A stretch of DNA of 64,000 bases from Treponema sp. GTDB lineage: Bacteria > Spirochaetota > Spirochaetia > Treponematales > Treponemataceae. The notes under the pieces are model-generated. The model saw only the letters and a program-made list of their open reading frames with translations, was not told the DNA's origin and made no database searches. This document shows positions 23,351 through 33,580 of this stretch, one piece after another (position 1 is the first letter of the stretch; each line of letters opens with the position of its first letter). The position numbers and the translations under genes were made by a program. The DNA lies in contig JAILLQ010000033.1 of the NCBI GenBank assembly GCA_024693045.1, positions 1 through 64,000 on the forward strand, given 5' to 3'.

Positions 23351-24553
23351 ATGTCACAGACACAAAGAGTTTTTGAAAAAAACGGAAGAAAAATTACCCT
23401 TGTAGGAACAGCTCATGTTTCTGCTGAAAGTGTAGAAGAAGTAAAAAATACAATCTGCCTTCTGAAGCCAGATTCTGTTGCTGTGGAACTGGATGAAAAA
23501 AGAGCAGATTCTATTCAAAATCCAGATAAGTACCGGGAACTGGACATTATTAAAGTTCTTCGAAAAAAAGAAGGATTTTTACTTCTTGCAAATTTGGTAA
23601 TGGCTTCATTTCAAAAACGAATGGGCAGTAATCTTGGTGTAAATCCTGGAGCAGAGATGCTTGAAGCAATGAAAACTGCCAGGGAATTAAACATTCCTGT
23701 ATTCCTTGTAGACCGTTCAGTTCAAGTAACTTTAAGACGTGCCTGGGCAAAAAGTTCTGGCGCAGGAAAAATGAATCTGCTTTCTGCATTGCTGGCAAGC
23801 AGTTTTTCAAACGAAAAAGTTTCTGAAGAAGAAGTCGAAAAACTAAAAAAAGGTTCCGAAATGGACTCTATGATGAGCGAACTTTCAGAAGCCATGCCTG
23901 CGGTAAAAGAAGTATTAATAGATGAAAGAGATTTTTACCTTGCCAGTCACATCTGGAATTGCAGTGGAAATAATGTTCTTGCAGTTTTAGGTGCAGGCCA
24001 CATGGAAGGAGTTCTAGCTCATCTTGAAAAAATCGCTTCAGGACAGGAAGCTTCAGAAACAAGTGAAATCGAAAAAGTACCGCCAAAAAAACTTATTTCA
24101 AAAATTACAATGTGGCTGATTCCTTTGCTTATCGTCGGCTTGATTGCTTATGGCTTTTACCTGGGCGGAAAAGATGCCGGACAAAAAATGGTCTTGAGCT
24201 GGATTTTATGGAACGGAATTCTTTCTGCATTAGGTGCAATTATTGCAGGAGGTCACCCTCTTACAATTCTAGTTTCTTTTGTTGGTGCTCCGCTTACTTC
24301 CCTATGCCCTTTTATCGGAGTAGGAATAGTGGCCGGCATTGTACAGGCACTTATAAAAAAGCCACAGGTAAAAGATTTGGAAAACCTTTCTGATGATGCC
24401 TGCAGCGTAAAAGGATTTTACAAGAACAACCTGCTTAGAGTTCTTTTAGTATTTATCCTTTCTTCAATAGGAAGTTCAATTGGAACCTTTGCAGCCGGTG
24501 CAGGAATCGTAATCAATATTTCCGCCCTGATTCAAAATTTATTAAAAAAATAA
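23351..24553 (+). CDS. TraB/PrgY-family membrane protein
   Basis: 400 residues. The soluble N-terminal domain (1-220) has the TraB/PrgY signatures ITLVGTAHVSAESVEEV, PDSVAVELDE, RDFYLASHIW and VLGAGHMEGV. About five membrane helices follow at 255-400. Enterococcal PrgY/TraB limits peptide-pheromone activity and the fold is related to TIKI/erythromycin-esterase-like metal proteins; the conserved Glu and His residues suggest metal-dependent hydrolysis, unproven. Role in spirochaetes unknown. Confidence 0.8.
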   Translation: MSQTQRVFEKNGRKITLVGTAHVSAESVEEVKNTICLLKPDSVAVELDEKRADSIQNPDKYRELDIIKVLRKKEGFLLLANLVMASFQKRMGSNLGVNPGAEMLEAMKTARELNIPVFLVDRSVQVTLRRAWAKSSGAGKMNLLSALLASSFSNEKVSEEEVEKLKKGSEMDSMMSELSEAMPAVKEVLIDERDFYLASHIWNCSGNNVLAVLGAGHMEGVLAHLEKIASGQEASETSEIEKVPPKKLISKITMWLIPLLIVGLIAYGFYLGGKDAGQKMVLSWILWNGILSALGAIIAGGHPLTILVSFVGAPLTSLCPFIGVGIVAGIVQALIKKPQVKDLENLSDDACSVKGFYKNNLLRVLLVFILSSIGSSIGTFAAGAGIVINISALIQNLLKK

Positions 24554-24586
24554 GTAACTAAACTTTTGTCCATTTTTTTTATAAGT

Positions 24587-26053
24587 ATGAAAAGGCACTT
24601 TTTACATTTTTTTCTAATTTTGACTTTCTTTCCTATGGTTTCCCAGCCAAAATTAGAAAATTATTTAATGAATGATTTAGAATTGCAAAATCTTGCCTTG
24701 GAATTTCAAAAAACTCAACTTTCAAAAAAGCAAAGCTCAATCGAAAACGGACTAGATGTAACACTTTCATCAGGAACAGCCCGTTTTACCTTTAGTGAAG
24801 ACGGAAACAGCATTTCTGTAAGCCCGTCTGTAAAAATAACTGCTCCCCAGGCAGCAAACCTGTCTCTTGAAGCATCTTCTTCAGTAAAAATTACTGACGG
24901 AGAAAATAACACTTCAGATACAAGTTTTACTCTCGGACTGGATTTAATTTCTTCTTCTATGCTTGAACGCAAAATCACTTTGAAAAAAGCCGAAAGGAGT
25001 GAACTTGAAGCAAAAAGAGCTTTCCAGAACAGAGCCCTGGAAGCGGAAAATGAATATTACAATGAATTACGCACTCTTTTTGAGTCTGCAAGTTCCATCG
25101 TTTCAAAACAAAAAGATTTATACGACGATTCCATTTCTTTCGATGAAATAAAAGCAAAAGGCTATTCAACATCTTCTTCAAAATACCGTCAGGCTGAAAT
25201 GAAAGTTATTTCCGATAAGCACGAAATTGAAACTTTAATCCACACTCTAGAACACGACTGTGCCGTCTTTGCTTCTAAATGTGGACAGAACTTTGCCGAA
25301 GGCACAAAGGCCCAGGATTTTTTACCAAAAGATATTCCTGAAATTATACCGCTTGATATACTTTCTTTTAAAAAAGAAGATTACATAAAAATCGAAAATG
25401 CAAATTACAAACACGAAATCGCTGAACTTGAGCGAAAAGCTGATGTAGATTTTACACTTACTGCCAACGGTGGTTACACATTGGAAAATTCAAACACATC
25501 TTTTACAAGTTCTTCGACTACAGAAAACGGCAAAACAACAACAGTAAGCACAGAAAAAGCAGATACAGTTGACTTCGGGCTGAATGCAAGCTGGCTGGGT
25601 CTTACCCTTGGTGCGGGAGTAAACATTCCTGTTTCATCGCAAGTAAATCCCGTTTATACTCTTTCGGCAACATTAAAGCCTAATACATTCAGAACAAATA
25701 AAATTACAAAAAAAACAGCAGCTCTTACTGAAGAACAGGAACTCATAGCAATCCAGTCAGCGGAAGAAGATTACGCCACTGACCTTGTAGACAAGCAGAC
25801 TGAGCTGGAATCAATTCTTTGGTCCAAGAAAACTAACTCGGACACTTTTAAACTTTGGGAAGAATTAGAAAAGGATGAAAAAAAATGGCTGGACGCAGGA
25901 ATCGTAAAGGAAAGCGAATACTTAAACGCTTTTGCAAACAAAGAACTTTACCAGCTTAAACTTTTAATCAATAAAATCGATTTGATAATTTATAATACTT
26001 CAACAAAACTGCTTTTCTGCCGCGACTATGAATTTTCGCAGGTAGAAAACTAG
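24587..26053 (+). CDS. TolC-like outer-membrane channel protein
   Basis: 488 residues. The start at 24587 opens a signal peptide (HFLHFFLILTFFPMVSQP). Long coiled-coil helices (AERSELEAKRAFQNRALEAE, and another set near 400-470) alternate with beta segments, as in the TolC/OEP family. Sequence identity to TolC looks low; the call rests mainly on this pattern and on the downstream adaptor and MacB-type genes 8 bases away. It would provide the outer-membrane exit duct of the export system. Confidence 0.65.
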   Translation: MKRHFLHFFLILTFFPMVSQPKLENYLMNDLELQNLALEFQKTQLSKKQSSIENGLDVTLSSGTARFTFSEDGNSISVSPSVKITAPQAANLSLEASSSVKITDGENNTSDTSFTLGLDLISSSMLERKITLKKAERSELEAKRAFQNRALEAENEYYNELRTLFESASSIVSKQKDLYDDSISFDEIKAKGYSTSSSKYRQAEMKVISDKHEIETLIHTLEHDCAVFASKCGQNFAEGTKAQDFLPKDIPEIIPLDILSFKKEDYIKIENANYKHEIAELERKADVDFTLTANGGYTLENSNTSFTSSSTTENGKTTTVSTEKADTVDFGLNASWLGLTLGAGVNIPVSSQVNPVYTLSATLKPNTFRTNKITKKTAALTEEQELIAIQSAEEDYATDLVDKQTELESILWSKKTNSDTFKLWEELEKDEKKWLDAGIVKESEYLNAFANKELYQLKLLINKIDLIIYNTSTKLLFCRDYEFSQVEN

Positions 26054-26061
26054 GTGGCAAT

Positions 26062-27111
26062 ATGAATAAAAAGCAAAAAATCAAAGCAATTGTAATATCT
26101 TCTATTGTAATTCTAATTATATCAGCAGGACTAATCATCACAAAAAAATTACTTTCCCAAAGCGAAATCAATTCCACCGTCTATCAGGTGAAAAAAGAAA
26201 AATACGAAAATTGTATAGAAATTGCAGGAACGGTAGCAGCTGCAGAAGAGCAGACCCTTCAAGCTTTAGGAGACGGAACTGTTCTCGGAGTTTATGTCCA
26301 AAAAGGTGACAAAGTTAAAAAGGGTGATTTAATCATACAGCTGGACGCTACAGAACAGGAATACAATCTTGCAAAACTCGATTACGATATGGCTTCAACA
26401 AAAATAACAGGCTCAAAAAAAGAATACGAGCTTCAGCAAAAACAAAGGCTTTCCCTTCTGCGAAAAATTGAAGACCGCAAGGTAATTGCCACCTTTGACG
26501 GCATTATTGCAGATTTAGATGTTTCTGTCGGAGATTCCCTTGAAGCAAAAGATTCTGTTGGAACGCTTGTTAATATCGATTACCTTACGGCGGAAGTAGA
26601 AATTCCAGAAACTGATGTTTCAAAATTACAGATTGGCCAAAAAGTCGACTTTACCTTCCCTGCTTACGATGGAGAAAGCATCCATGGCTACGTAGTAAGC
26701 TGGCCGGCAATTGGAGAAGTTACAAGCCGAGGAGCAACTGTTGTAAACGCTAAAATCCGAATCGACGAATTTCCTGATGATATTTTACCGAACTACTCTT
26801 TTACAGGAAAAATACAGATAACAGAACCTATAGAAAACATCGTAGTTGAAAAATATGCAATCGCCTATGAAAACCACGAAGCCTATGTTGAAACTGTCGG
26901 TGGTAAACGCCTGGAAGTTGAAGTTCAGCCATACGGAAAAACCTATGTAAAAGTTCTTTCCGGTTTAAGTGGAGGGGAAATTCTTAAGGCTCAAAGCAAA
27001 GCTGAACTTTCTGGTATGAACAGAATGGGCCCTGGACAAAGACCTGGAAGTCAAACTAGACCAATGACTGAAGCAAAAGGTGCAGGCGGTCCCCCACCAG
27101 GAGGCTTCTAA
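26062..27111 (+). CDS. MacA/HlyD-type periplasmic adaptor
   Basis: 349 residues. An N-terminal anchor helix (AIVISSIVILIISAGLIITK) is followed by a lipoyl/barrel-sandwich domain (DGTVLGVYVQKGDKVKKGDLIIQLDATEQEY ... VIATFDGIIADLDVSVGDSL), a beta-barrel and a membrane-proximal part. The helical hairpin is short. The Gly/Pro-rich tail ends GGPPPGGF. In MacAB-TolC systems the adaptor links the ABC permease to TolC. The stop is followed by the ATPase start one base later. Confidence 0.88.
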   Translation: MNKKQKIKAIVISSIVILIISAGLIITKKLLSQSEINSTVYQVKKEKYENCIEIAGTVAAAEEQTLQALGDGTVLGVYVQKGDKVKKGDLIIQLDATEQEYNLAKLDYDMASTKITGSKKEYELQQKQRLSLLRKIEDRKVIATFDGIIADLDVSVGDSLEAKDSVGTLVNIDYLTAEVEIPETDVSKLQIGQKVDFTFPAYDGESIHGYVVSWPAIGEVTSRGATVVNAKIRIDEFPDDILPNYSFTGKIQITEPIENIVVEKYAIAYENHEAYVETVGGKRLEVEVQPYGKTYVKVLSGLSGGEILKAQSKAELSGMNRMGPGQRPGSQTRPMTEAKGAGGPPPGGF

Positions 27112-27112
27112 G

Positions 27113-27820
27113 GTGAACAATTCAAGTGAAAAATCCGTTATCTACATGGAAAATGTTAAAAAAGTTTACCAGATGGGTGAAGAAAAAGTCTTTGCCCTAA
27201 GAGGAATAACTTTTAATGTAAATCAGGGAGAATTTCTTTCAATTATGGGGCCTTCTGGCTCTGGAAAATCAACCTGTATGAATATGATTGGCTGTCTTGA
27301 CCGCCCTAGTGAAGGAATTGTAAAAATCAGCGGAAAAGAAACTTCTAGTATGAGCGAAAAAGAGCTGGCAGAACTCAGAAACAGAACCATTGGCTTTGTA
27401 TTCCAGCAATATCACCTGCTTTCGGGCTTAAGCGTACTAGAAAATGTAATGCTGCCTCTTCGCTATCAGGGAATCGAAAAGCACAAGAGAATTCCTATGG
27501 CAAAAGAAGCTCTGGAAAAAGTTCAGCTTTTAGACAGACTTAATCATAGACCTCACGAACTTTCCGGCGGACAAAAACAGAGAGTCGCAATCGCTCGCGC
27601 TATGGTAACAAATCCCCATATAATTCTGGCGGATGAGCCAACAGGAGCTTTAGACAGTAAAACAGGTAAATCCGTAATGGAACTCTTTCGAACAATAAAC
27701 AAAAGTGGAACTACGGTTGTAATTGTAACTCACGACCAAAATATTGGCGAAAGTGCTGATCGTTGTATTCGCATTTTGGACGGTAATATCCAATCCGACC
27801 AGATTTTACAGAGGGTCTGA
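27113..27820 (+). CDS. MacB-type ABC transporter ATPase
   Basis: 235 residues. A GTG start at 27113 is preferred because AGGAGG lies 8 bases upstream and it does not overlap the adaptor gene. Walker [11 protein letters not shown]-loop FVFQQYHLL, signature [14 protein letters not shown], Walker [13 protein letters not shown] and H-loop THD are all intact. The LolD/MacB/FtsE type is indicated by [15 protein letters not shown]. coli MacB fuses ATPase and permease; here they are separate genes. Confidence 0.93.
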   Translation: MNNSSEKSVIYMENVKKVYQMGEEKVFALRGITFNVNQGEFLSIMGPSGSGKSTCMNMIGCLDRPSEGIVKISGKETSSMSEKELAELRNRTIGFVFQQYHLLSGLSVLENVMLPLRYQGIEKHKRIPMAKEALEKVQLLDRLNHRPHELSGGQKQRVAIARAMVTNPHIILADEPTGALDSKTGKSVMELFRTINKSGTTVVIVTHDQNIGESADRCIRILDGNIQSDQILQRV

Positions 27821-27821
27821 T

Positions 27822-29015
27822 ATGTTTGAAGATTTTATTGATGCATTACAAAATTTCCGCAGAAACAAAACACGAACCCTTCTTTCTCTTTTAGGAGTAA
27901 TAATCGGAGTTGCATCGGTTATCGTAATTACCAGCATGGGAACAAGCTCTACACAGCAGATAAAAGACACTTTTGGTTCAAGCGGACTTGATGTTGTAAG
28001 TATTTCCAGTGGATTTATGAGACGAAGACGAAATGCAGTTTCTATCAACTTTGATGAAAGCTTCCGTGAAAAACTTTTTCAGAATGTAAAAAATATAAAA
28101 CAGATTTGGTATAAAAATTCTTTGAGTGCAACCCTATCTTTTGGCGAAACAAGTTCAACGGTCAATTGTGCTGCAGTTGAAACAGGTTATCTTGAAATGT
28201 ACGGGAAAGAACTAGAATACGGCAGATTTATAAATGTAACCGATGACCAGGAAGGGTGCCAGAAAATTATCCTTGGGCACACAATAGCCCAGGCCCTTTT
28301 TCCTGCCGGCGACGGGGAAGGCAAAATGATTTTACTTACCAGCAATAATATTTCATTTGCCTTTGAAGTTATCGGCGTTCTTGTTGAAAATTCAAGCGGA
28401 ATGGAAGCAACCGATAATGCAGCCTATATACCAAGGGGCTTTTACTCAAAAAAGATTGAGCCAAATCCTAATGCTGCGACTGTTATGGTTCAGGCAACTT
28501 CTCCACAAAAAGCTACAGAGTTAGTCGACGTTTTGGAAAGTTACTGCGAAAACCTCACTGGAACTTCATATTCTGTAAGCGTTATGAGCATGCAAACAAT
28601 GATTGAACAAATGAATTCTATTACTAGAACCATGAGTGTTATGCTGAGCGCTATTGCAGCAATTTCTCTTTTGGTTGGCGGAATTGGAATTATGAATATC
28701 ATGATTGTTACTGTTACTGAACGACGCCAGGAAATTGGCATAAGAAAAGCATTAGGAGCAAGTCCTTTTGATATACGGAGACAGTTTCTTGTAGAATCAG
28801 CATCCATCACATTGATTGGTGGACTTGCGGGCATTTTTTTAGGAATAATTATAAGTCTTGCAATAGAATTCGTTCGTTCCCTGACTTACATAGTAAACTG
28901 GCCGGCTTGTATCATAGCTTTTGTTTTTTCGGTATTTGTTGGAATTTTCTTCGGACTAAACCCAGCAGCAAGGGCCGCAAAACTGGACCCTGTACTGGCT
29001 TTAGCTGGTGAATAA
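27822..29015 (+). CDS. MacB-type ABC transporter permease
   Basis: 397 residues from the ATG at 27822 behind GAGGG. The MacB layout is clear: first membrane helix LLSLLGVIIGVASVIVITSM, a large periplasmic domain (about 45-270), then three C-terminal helices including LVGGIGIMNIMIVTVTERRQEIGIRKALGA, the FtsX/MacB coupling motif. It drives tripartite export of peptides, lipopeptides or drugs. It closes the four-gene operon 24587-29015 and converges with the protease gene. Confidence 0.93.
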   Translation: MFEDFIDALQNFRRNKTRTLLSLLGVIIGVASVIVITSMGTSSTQQIKDTFGSSGLDVVSISSGFMRRRRNAVSINFDESFREKLFQNVKNIKQIWYKNSLSATLSFGETSSTVNCAAVETGYLEMYGKELEYGRFINVTDDQEGCQKIILGHTIAQALFPAGDGEGKMILLTSNNISFAFEVIGVLVENSSGMEATDNAAYIPRGFYSKKIEPNPNAATVMVQATSPQKATELVDVLESYCENLTGTSYSVSVMSMQTMIEQMNSITRTMSVMLSAIAAISLLVGGIGIMNIMIVTVTERRQEIGIRKALGASPFDIRRQFLVESASITLIGGLAGIFLGIIISLAIEFVRSLTYIVNWPACIIAFVFSVFVGIFFGLNPAARAAKLDPVLALAGE

Positions 29016-29023
29016 TTTTACAA

Positions 29024-30343
29024 CTATTTTATTTTTAGTGCTTTTAAGGCACGAATTCGTTCAAGCAATGTCGGATGGTCATAGTTCCAGAATACATAAA
29101 GCTTTGGTGGTAAAAGTTCACTTAAGTTTTCGCTGTTTAATTTTATCAAACCGGAAATTAAAGCATCGGGACTTCCGGTAAGTTTTGCAGAAAAAGCATC
29201 TGCCTGGAATTCGTCGCGGCGGGAAGAAGCACTTGTTATAGGATTTAAAAGTTCCATGAAAGAACCTGCAACAAGGTTTGCAAGGAAGAAACCTATAAAC
29301 TGAACCGATTCAACAGGAACGGCGGCAAAGGCAAATCCAAATCCAGTGTAAATAGAAGTTGACTGAGCAATTCTGAACAAAAGGTATGTTAGAGCAAACA
29401 TAACAGGAACCATCACTACAAATCTTCTGATAATGTGATGTAATTTGTAATGACCAAGTTCATGTCCTAAAACAGCAACTAGTTCATCAGTGTTCAACTG
29501 TTTAATCAATGTATCGTAGAGAACAATTCTTTTTGATTTTCCAAAGCCACCAAAATAAGCGTTTGAATGTCCGCTTCTTTTAGATGCATCCATAACAAAG
29601 ATTCCGTTTGATTTAAAACCAAGATTTTGCATAAGCTCAGAAATCTTTGTTTTTAATTCACCATCTTCTAAAGGCGTAAATTTATTAAAAATAGGAGCAA
29701 TTACCAGCGGATAAATTATCTGCATAACCAGTGTAAATACAAAAAGAAGGCAAACGACAAAAATCCACCAGCTTTTAGGAAAAATCACAAGGATAGCAAT
29801 AACGGCCGCAATTAAAATGGCTCCCATTAGAAAACTAAGAAGAAGACCTTTTATCTGATCCATGAGCCACAGTTTGAAAGTCATTTTTGAAAAACCAAAC
29901 TTTTTTTCTATCGAAAACTCTTCTATTAAATCAAATGGAATCGAAAGAATTGAAGATGGAATCCCAGAAATAATGAAAAATAAAAATGCACAGAAATAAG
30001 TGCTTACAAAACCATTTGGAAAACCTGTATAGCGACAGACAAAATTAAAGAGCCATGGGTAAAAGCCACTAAAAACAAGAATCAAAGTAAGAGCGAATTC
30101 ACTTAAAGAACTTGGAATCCACAAAAAGTATTTTGCATTTTCGTATGCACTGATAGTTGCCAGTTTTTTTCGGTCAAAAGCTTCTGCTGCAGGATATTCT
30201 TCCAGTTCTGCAGGGAGCTTTCCGCCATTCTTAAGACGGGCTCTAAAATCAATAAACTCAAGGAAATGGTTTAATAAAAAAGTTATAACTGTTCCGATTG
30301 CAAAAATTTGAACAAAAATATTAGATAAAACAACATTTGTCAT
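29024..30343 (-). CDS. Ste24/CAAX prenyl protease 1-like M48 metalloprotease
   Basis: 439 residues. Several membrane helices and the zinc motif HELGHYKLHH (HExxH, about residue 292), with the downstream Glu in SSRRDEFQADAF, as in M48A Ste24. Length and topology match CAAX protease 1. Bacterial members are thought to act in membrane-protein quality control, as prenylated CAAX proteins are absent. Ends 8 bases from the permease gene (convergent); divergent from the MocR gene. Confidence 0.9.
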   Translation of the reverse strand: MTNVVLSNIFVQIFAIGTVITFLLNHFLEFIDFRARLKNGGKLPAELEEYPAAEAFDRKKLATISAYENAKYFLWIPSSLSEFALTLILVFSGFYPWLFNFVCRYTGFPNGFVSTYFCAFLFFIISGIPSSILSIPFDLIEEFSIEKKFGFSKMTFKLWLMDQIKGLLLSFLMGAILIAAVIAILVIFPKSWWIFVVCLLFVFTLVMQIIYPLVIAPIFNKFTPLEDGELKTKISELMQNLGFKSNGIFVMDASKRSGHSNAYFGGFGKSKRIVLYDTLIKQLNTDELVAVLGHELGHYKLHHIIRRFVVMVPVMFALTYLLFRIAQSTSIYTGFGFAFAAVPVESVQFIGFFLANLVAGSFMELLNPITSASSRRDEFQADAFSAKLTGSPDALISGLIKLNSENLSELLPPKLYVFWNYDHPTLLERIRALKALKIK

Positions 30344-30386
30344 AAATTCAGTGTATCATAATCGCAAAAAAAAGTAATATCAAAAC

Positions 30387-31787
30387 ATGATAACTGTGGA
30401 TTTTGAAAACAGAGGAAAGACAGGCCTTTGCGACCACCTCTATTCAACAATTAAAAGTCAAATTTTAAATGGCATTCTAAAAGCCGATGAAAAACTTCCT
30501 TCAAAAAGAAGTCTGGCTGAACACCTGGGAATAAGTGTTATCACAGTTCAAAATGCCTATGCCCAGTTGATAGACGAAGGCTACATATATTCAATAGAAA
30601 AAAAAGGCTTTTTCGTAACCGAAATAAAAACCCAGCAAAAGCCTTCTACTTGCGAAAATCTGCAAATTCCTGAAGAAATCCAGGAAAAAAATGACTACTT
30701 TGCAAACTTTTCAAGCAACTCCACAGGCTTCGAAAAGTTTCCTTTTGGTCTTTGGGCTCATGAAATGAGGGAAGTCCTTAACAGTGGTAACGAAAGACTT
30801 TTACAGCGCTCTTCGGTTAACGGCATTTTTGAACTTAGAAATGCTATCGCAAAGCACTTAGCTGATTTTAGAAATATGCAGGTAAGTCCAGCGCAAATCG
30901 TAATCGGGGCCGGAACAGAAAGTCTTTATTCTATGGTTGTTCAACTTTTAGGCCGTAATAAAAGTTATGCTGTAGAAGATCCAGGCTATCATAAAATTGC
31001 TTCAGTAATTTTACTAAACGGAGCAAGCTGCGTACCTGTTTCTATCGATGAAGAAGGACTAAATCCACAGGCCCTTGAAAATGAAGAGGTACAGGTTCTT
31101 CATCTTTCACCAGCCCACCACTTTCCTACAGGAAGAGTAATGCCTGTCCGCCGACGAATGGAAATTCTTTCCTGGGCTTCAAAAAAACAAGACCGCTATA
31201 TAATCGAAGATGAATATGACAGTGAATTCCGTTTTAACGGAAAACCTCTTCAAACTCTTTTTTCCTCTGATAAAAATGGCAAAGTAATTTACATCAACAC
31301 TTTTTCAAAGACCCTGGCGCCTTCCTTTCGCCTTAGTTTTATGATTCTGCCAGCTCAACTACTTCCTGTTTTTAGAGAAAAAATGGGCTTTTATTCCTGC
31401 CCGGTAAGCGTTTTTGAACAATTCACGCTGGCTTCATTTATGCAGAAGGGGCACTACGCAAAACATCTTATCAGAATGAAAAACTACTACCGAACACTCA
31501 GAAACTCACTGATAAATGCCATTGAACAGAGTAGAATTTCCAACTTCGTTACAATTCAGGAAGAAGAAGCAGGATTGCATTTTCTTCTGCAAATCAAATC
31601 CGAAAAAAGTATGGAAGAAATACAGGAAAAATTACAGGAAGAAAAAATCAAATTACCTCTTCTCAAAGATTTTTACTACCAGAATCCACCACAAAAAAGC
31701 AGTTTCACTTTTATCATAAATTACAGTGGAATAAAAAAAGAAAGAATAAAAGAAACAGTTTTGCGACTTGAAAAAGCTCTTCTATAG
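30387..31787 (+). CDS. MocR-family (GntR-HTH + aminotransferase-fold) regulator
   Basis: 466 residues. A GntR winged helix (about 10-75, LPSKRSLAEHLGISVITVQNAY) is joined to a fold-type-I aminotransferase domain (about 105-466), with the PLP Lys in FSKTLAPSFR and the D-x-Y segment DEYDSEF. PdxR-type members control PLP synthesis; others control GABA or taurine use. No pdx gene is in view, so the target is unknown. No Shine-Dalgarno is visible. Confidence 0.9.
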   Translation: MITVDFENRGKTGLCDHLYSTIKSQILNGILKADEKLPSKRSLAEHLGISVITVQNAYAQLIDEGYIYSIEKKGFFVTEIKTQQKPSTCENLQIPEEIQEKNDYFANFSSNSTGFEKFPFGLWAHEMREVLNSGNERLLQRSSVNGIFELRNAIAKHLADFRNMQVSPAQIVIGAGTESLYSMVVQLLGRNKSYAVEDPGYHKIASVILLNGASCVPVSIDEEGLNPQALENEEVQVLHLSPAHHFPTGRVMPVRRRMEILSWASKKQDRYIIEDEYDSEFRFNGKPLQTLFSSDKNGKVIYINTFSKTLAPSFRLSFMILPAQLLPVFREKMGFYSCPVSVFEQFTLASFMQKGHYAKHLIRMKNYYRTLRNSLINAIEQSRISNFVTIQEEEAGLHFLLQIKSEKSMEEIQEKLQEEKIKLPLLKDFYYQNPPQKSSFTFIINYSGIKKERIKETVLRLEKALL

Positions 31788-31875
31788 AATACCCCTTTTT
31801 TCTAAGTCTACATTGTAAAAAAGCCGATAAAGAAGTAAGATTAAAAAAATTGTTTAAATTTTACGAGGCTTAACT

Positions 31876-32358
31876 ATGGAAGAAATTCTTGATTTATTGC
31901 GCCAAAATGCACGTTTATCTGTAAAAGACATTGCAGCGATGACTAAAAAAACAGAAGCAGAAGTCGCCGCGACAATCAAAAAACTTGAAGATGACGGAGT
32001 AATTTTAAAGTACGCGGCCATCGTAAACCCTGAAAAATCAGGTGAAACAAAAGACAAAGTTTGTGCAGAAATCCAGTTGCAGGTAACACCAGAAAGAGAA
32101 CACGGATTTGATGCACTTGCCGATAGAATTTATCGTTTTCCACAGGTAAAGTCGCTTTTCCTTATGAGTGGTGGCTATGATTTCAAAGTAATTGTTGAAG
32201 GAGACAGTCTCCAGGATGTTGCATTCTTTGTTTCAAGCAAACTTGCAACCCTCAATGGCGTTCGCTCAACAAAAACCTGTTTTATACTTAAAACATACAA
32301 GGAAAACGACATTGTTTATGTTGCGGATGAAAGAGACCGCAGAGAAGCTCAGGCTTAA
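31876..32358 (+). CDS. Lrp/AsnC-family regulator
   Basis: 160 residues. HTH at about 2-50 (ILDLLRQNARLSVKDIAAMTKKTEAEVAATIKKLEDDGVI), then the RAM/ligand domain with SGGYDFKVIVEGDSLQDVAFFV. Such proteins sense amino acids. The class I aminotransferase gene begins 29 bases downstream, so it probably regulates or is regulated with it. Confidence 0.9.
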   Translation: MEEILDLLRQNARLSVKDIAAMTKKTEAEVAATIKKLEDDGVILKYAAIVNPEKSGETKDKVCAEIQLQVTPEREHGFDALADRIYRFPQVKSLFLMSGGYDFKVIVEGDSLQDVAFFVSSKLATLNGVRSTKTCFILKTYKENDIVYVADERDRREAQA

Positions 32359-32387
32359 TCCTGAAAATAAATATACAAAGGACTTTT

Positions 32388-33563
32388 ATGAATACTAGAG
32401 AAGATAAATTCAGCCGCTTAATGACGGAAATTCCGCCAAGTGGCATACGAAAATTTTTTGAAATGCTCATCGGCCATGATGATGTAATTTCGCTAAGTGT
32501 CGGTGAACCAGATTTTCCAACTCCATGGATTATGAGGGAAGAAGCTTTTTACCACATTGAAAAAGGACATACTTCTTACACAGGAAACAGGGGTTTACCA
32601 GAATTACGTGAAGAAATCTGTAAGTACATGGAACGCTATAACATGTACTACAATCCAGAAACAGAAATTCTTGTTACAGTTGGTGCAAGTGAAGGCGTAG
32701 ATGCTTCTTTGCGTGCAATTCTAAATCCTGGAGATGAAATAATCGTTTGTCAGCCTTGCTATGTAAACTACACTCCTCTTGCTCGTCTTTGTGAAGCAAC
32801 AGTTATTCCTATCGACACAAGCGTAAATGACTTTTACCCTACAGCAGAACAGATTCAAAAAGCTGTTACACCAAAAACAAAAGCAATTATGATGTGTTCA
32901 CCTAACAACCCAACAGGAACAATGATTCCTGCTGAAGAATTAGAAAAAATTGCTAAACTTTGTGTTGAAAAGCAAATCTGGTGTATCAGTGACGAAATCT
33001 ACTGTGAACTTGCATACGATGGTTCAAACCATGTTTCGATTGGTTCATTCCCAGGAATGAAAGATTATACAATCGTTCTAAACGGATTTTCAAAGTCTTT
33101 TGCTATGACAGGCTGGAGAATCGGTTATATTGCCGCACCAGCAGATTTGATTACCCAGATGGTAAAACTTCACGGCTACAATTCAATCTGTGCACCAATT
33201 TTCAGTCAGTATGCCGCAACAGAAGGTTTAAGAAACGGCTGGAAAGATGTAGAAAAAATGCGTATCAGTTACCAGCAACGCCGAAACCTTATGGTAAAAG
33301 CGTTTAATGACATGGGCTTACCAGTTCCTGAACCAAAAGGAGCTTTCTACATGTTCCCGGATATTACTTCTACAGGACTTTCAAGCGAAGAATTTGCAAC
33401 TCAGCTTTTCCAGAAACACAATGTGGCTGTTGTGCCAGGAAGCGTTTTTGGCCTTGGAGGAGAAGGACACATCCGAGTTTGCTATGCAACAGCCATAGAT
33501 AAAATCAAAATTGCTCTTGAACGCATCGAGGAATTTGTAAACGAACTAAGAAGCAGTAAATAA
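32388..33563 (+). CDS. Class I/II PLP aminotransferase
   Basis: 391 residues. Fold type I markers: SLSVGEPDFPTP near the N-terminus, SPNNPTG, SDEIYCELAY, the PLP Lys in LNGFSKSFAMTGWRIGY, and RVCYA at the C-terminus. It transfers amino groups between an amino acid and 2-oxo acids; the subgroup is the aspartate/aromatic/alanine-type cluster often found beside an Lrp gene, as here. Exact substrate cannot be read from sequence. Confidence 0.92.
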   Translation: MNTREDKFSRLMTEIPPSGIRKFFEMLIGHDDVISLSVGEPDFPTPWIMREEAFYHIEKGHTSYTGNRGLPELREEICKYMERYNMYYNPETEILVTVGASEGVDASLRAILNPGDEIIVCQPCYVNYTPLARLCEATVIPIDTSVNDFYPTAEQIQKAVTPKTKAIMMCSPNNPTGTMIPAEELEKIAKLCVEKQIWCISDEIYCELAYDGSNHVSIGSFPGMKDYTIVLNGFSKSFAMTGWRIGYIAAPADLITQMVKLHGYNSICAPIFSQYAATEGLRNGWKDVEKMRISYQQRRNLMVKAFNDMGLPVPEPKGAFYMFPDITSTGLSSEEFATQLFQKHNVAVVPGSVFGLGGEGHIRVCYATAIDKIKIALERIEEFVNELRSSK

Positions 33564-33580
33564 CAAAAACAGGAGATAAA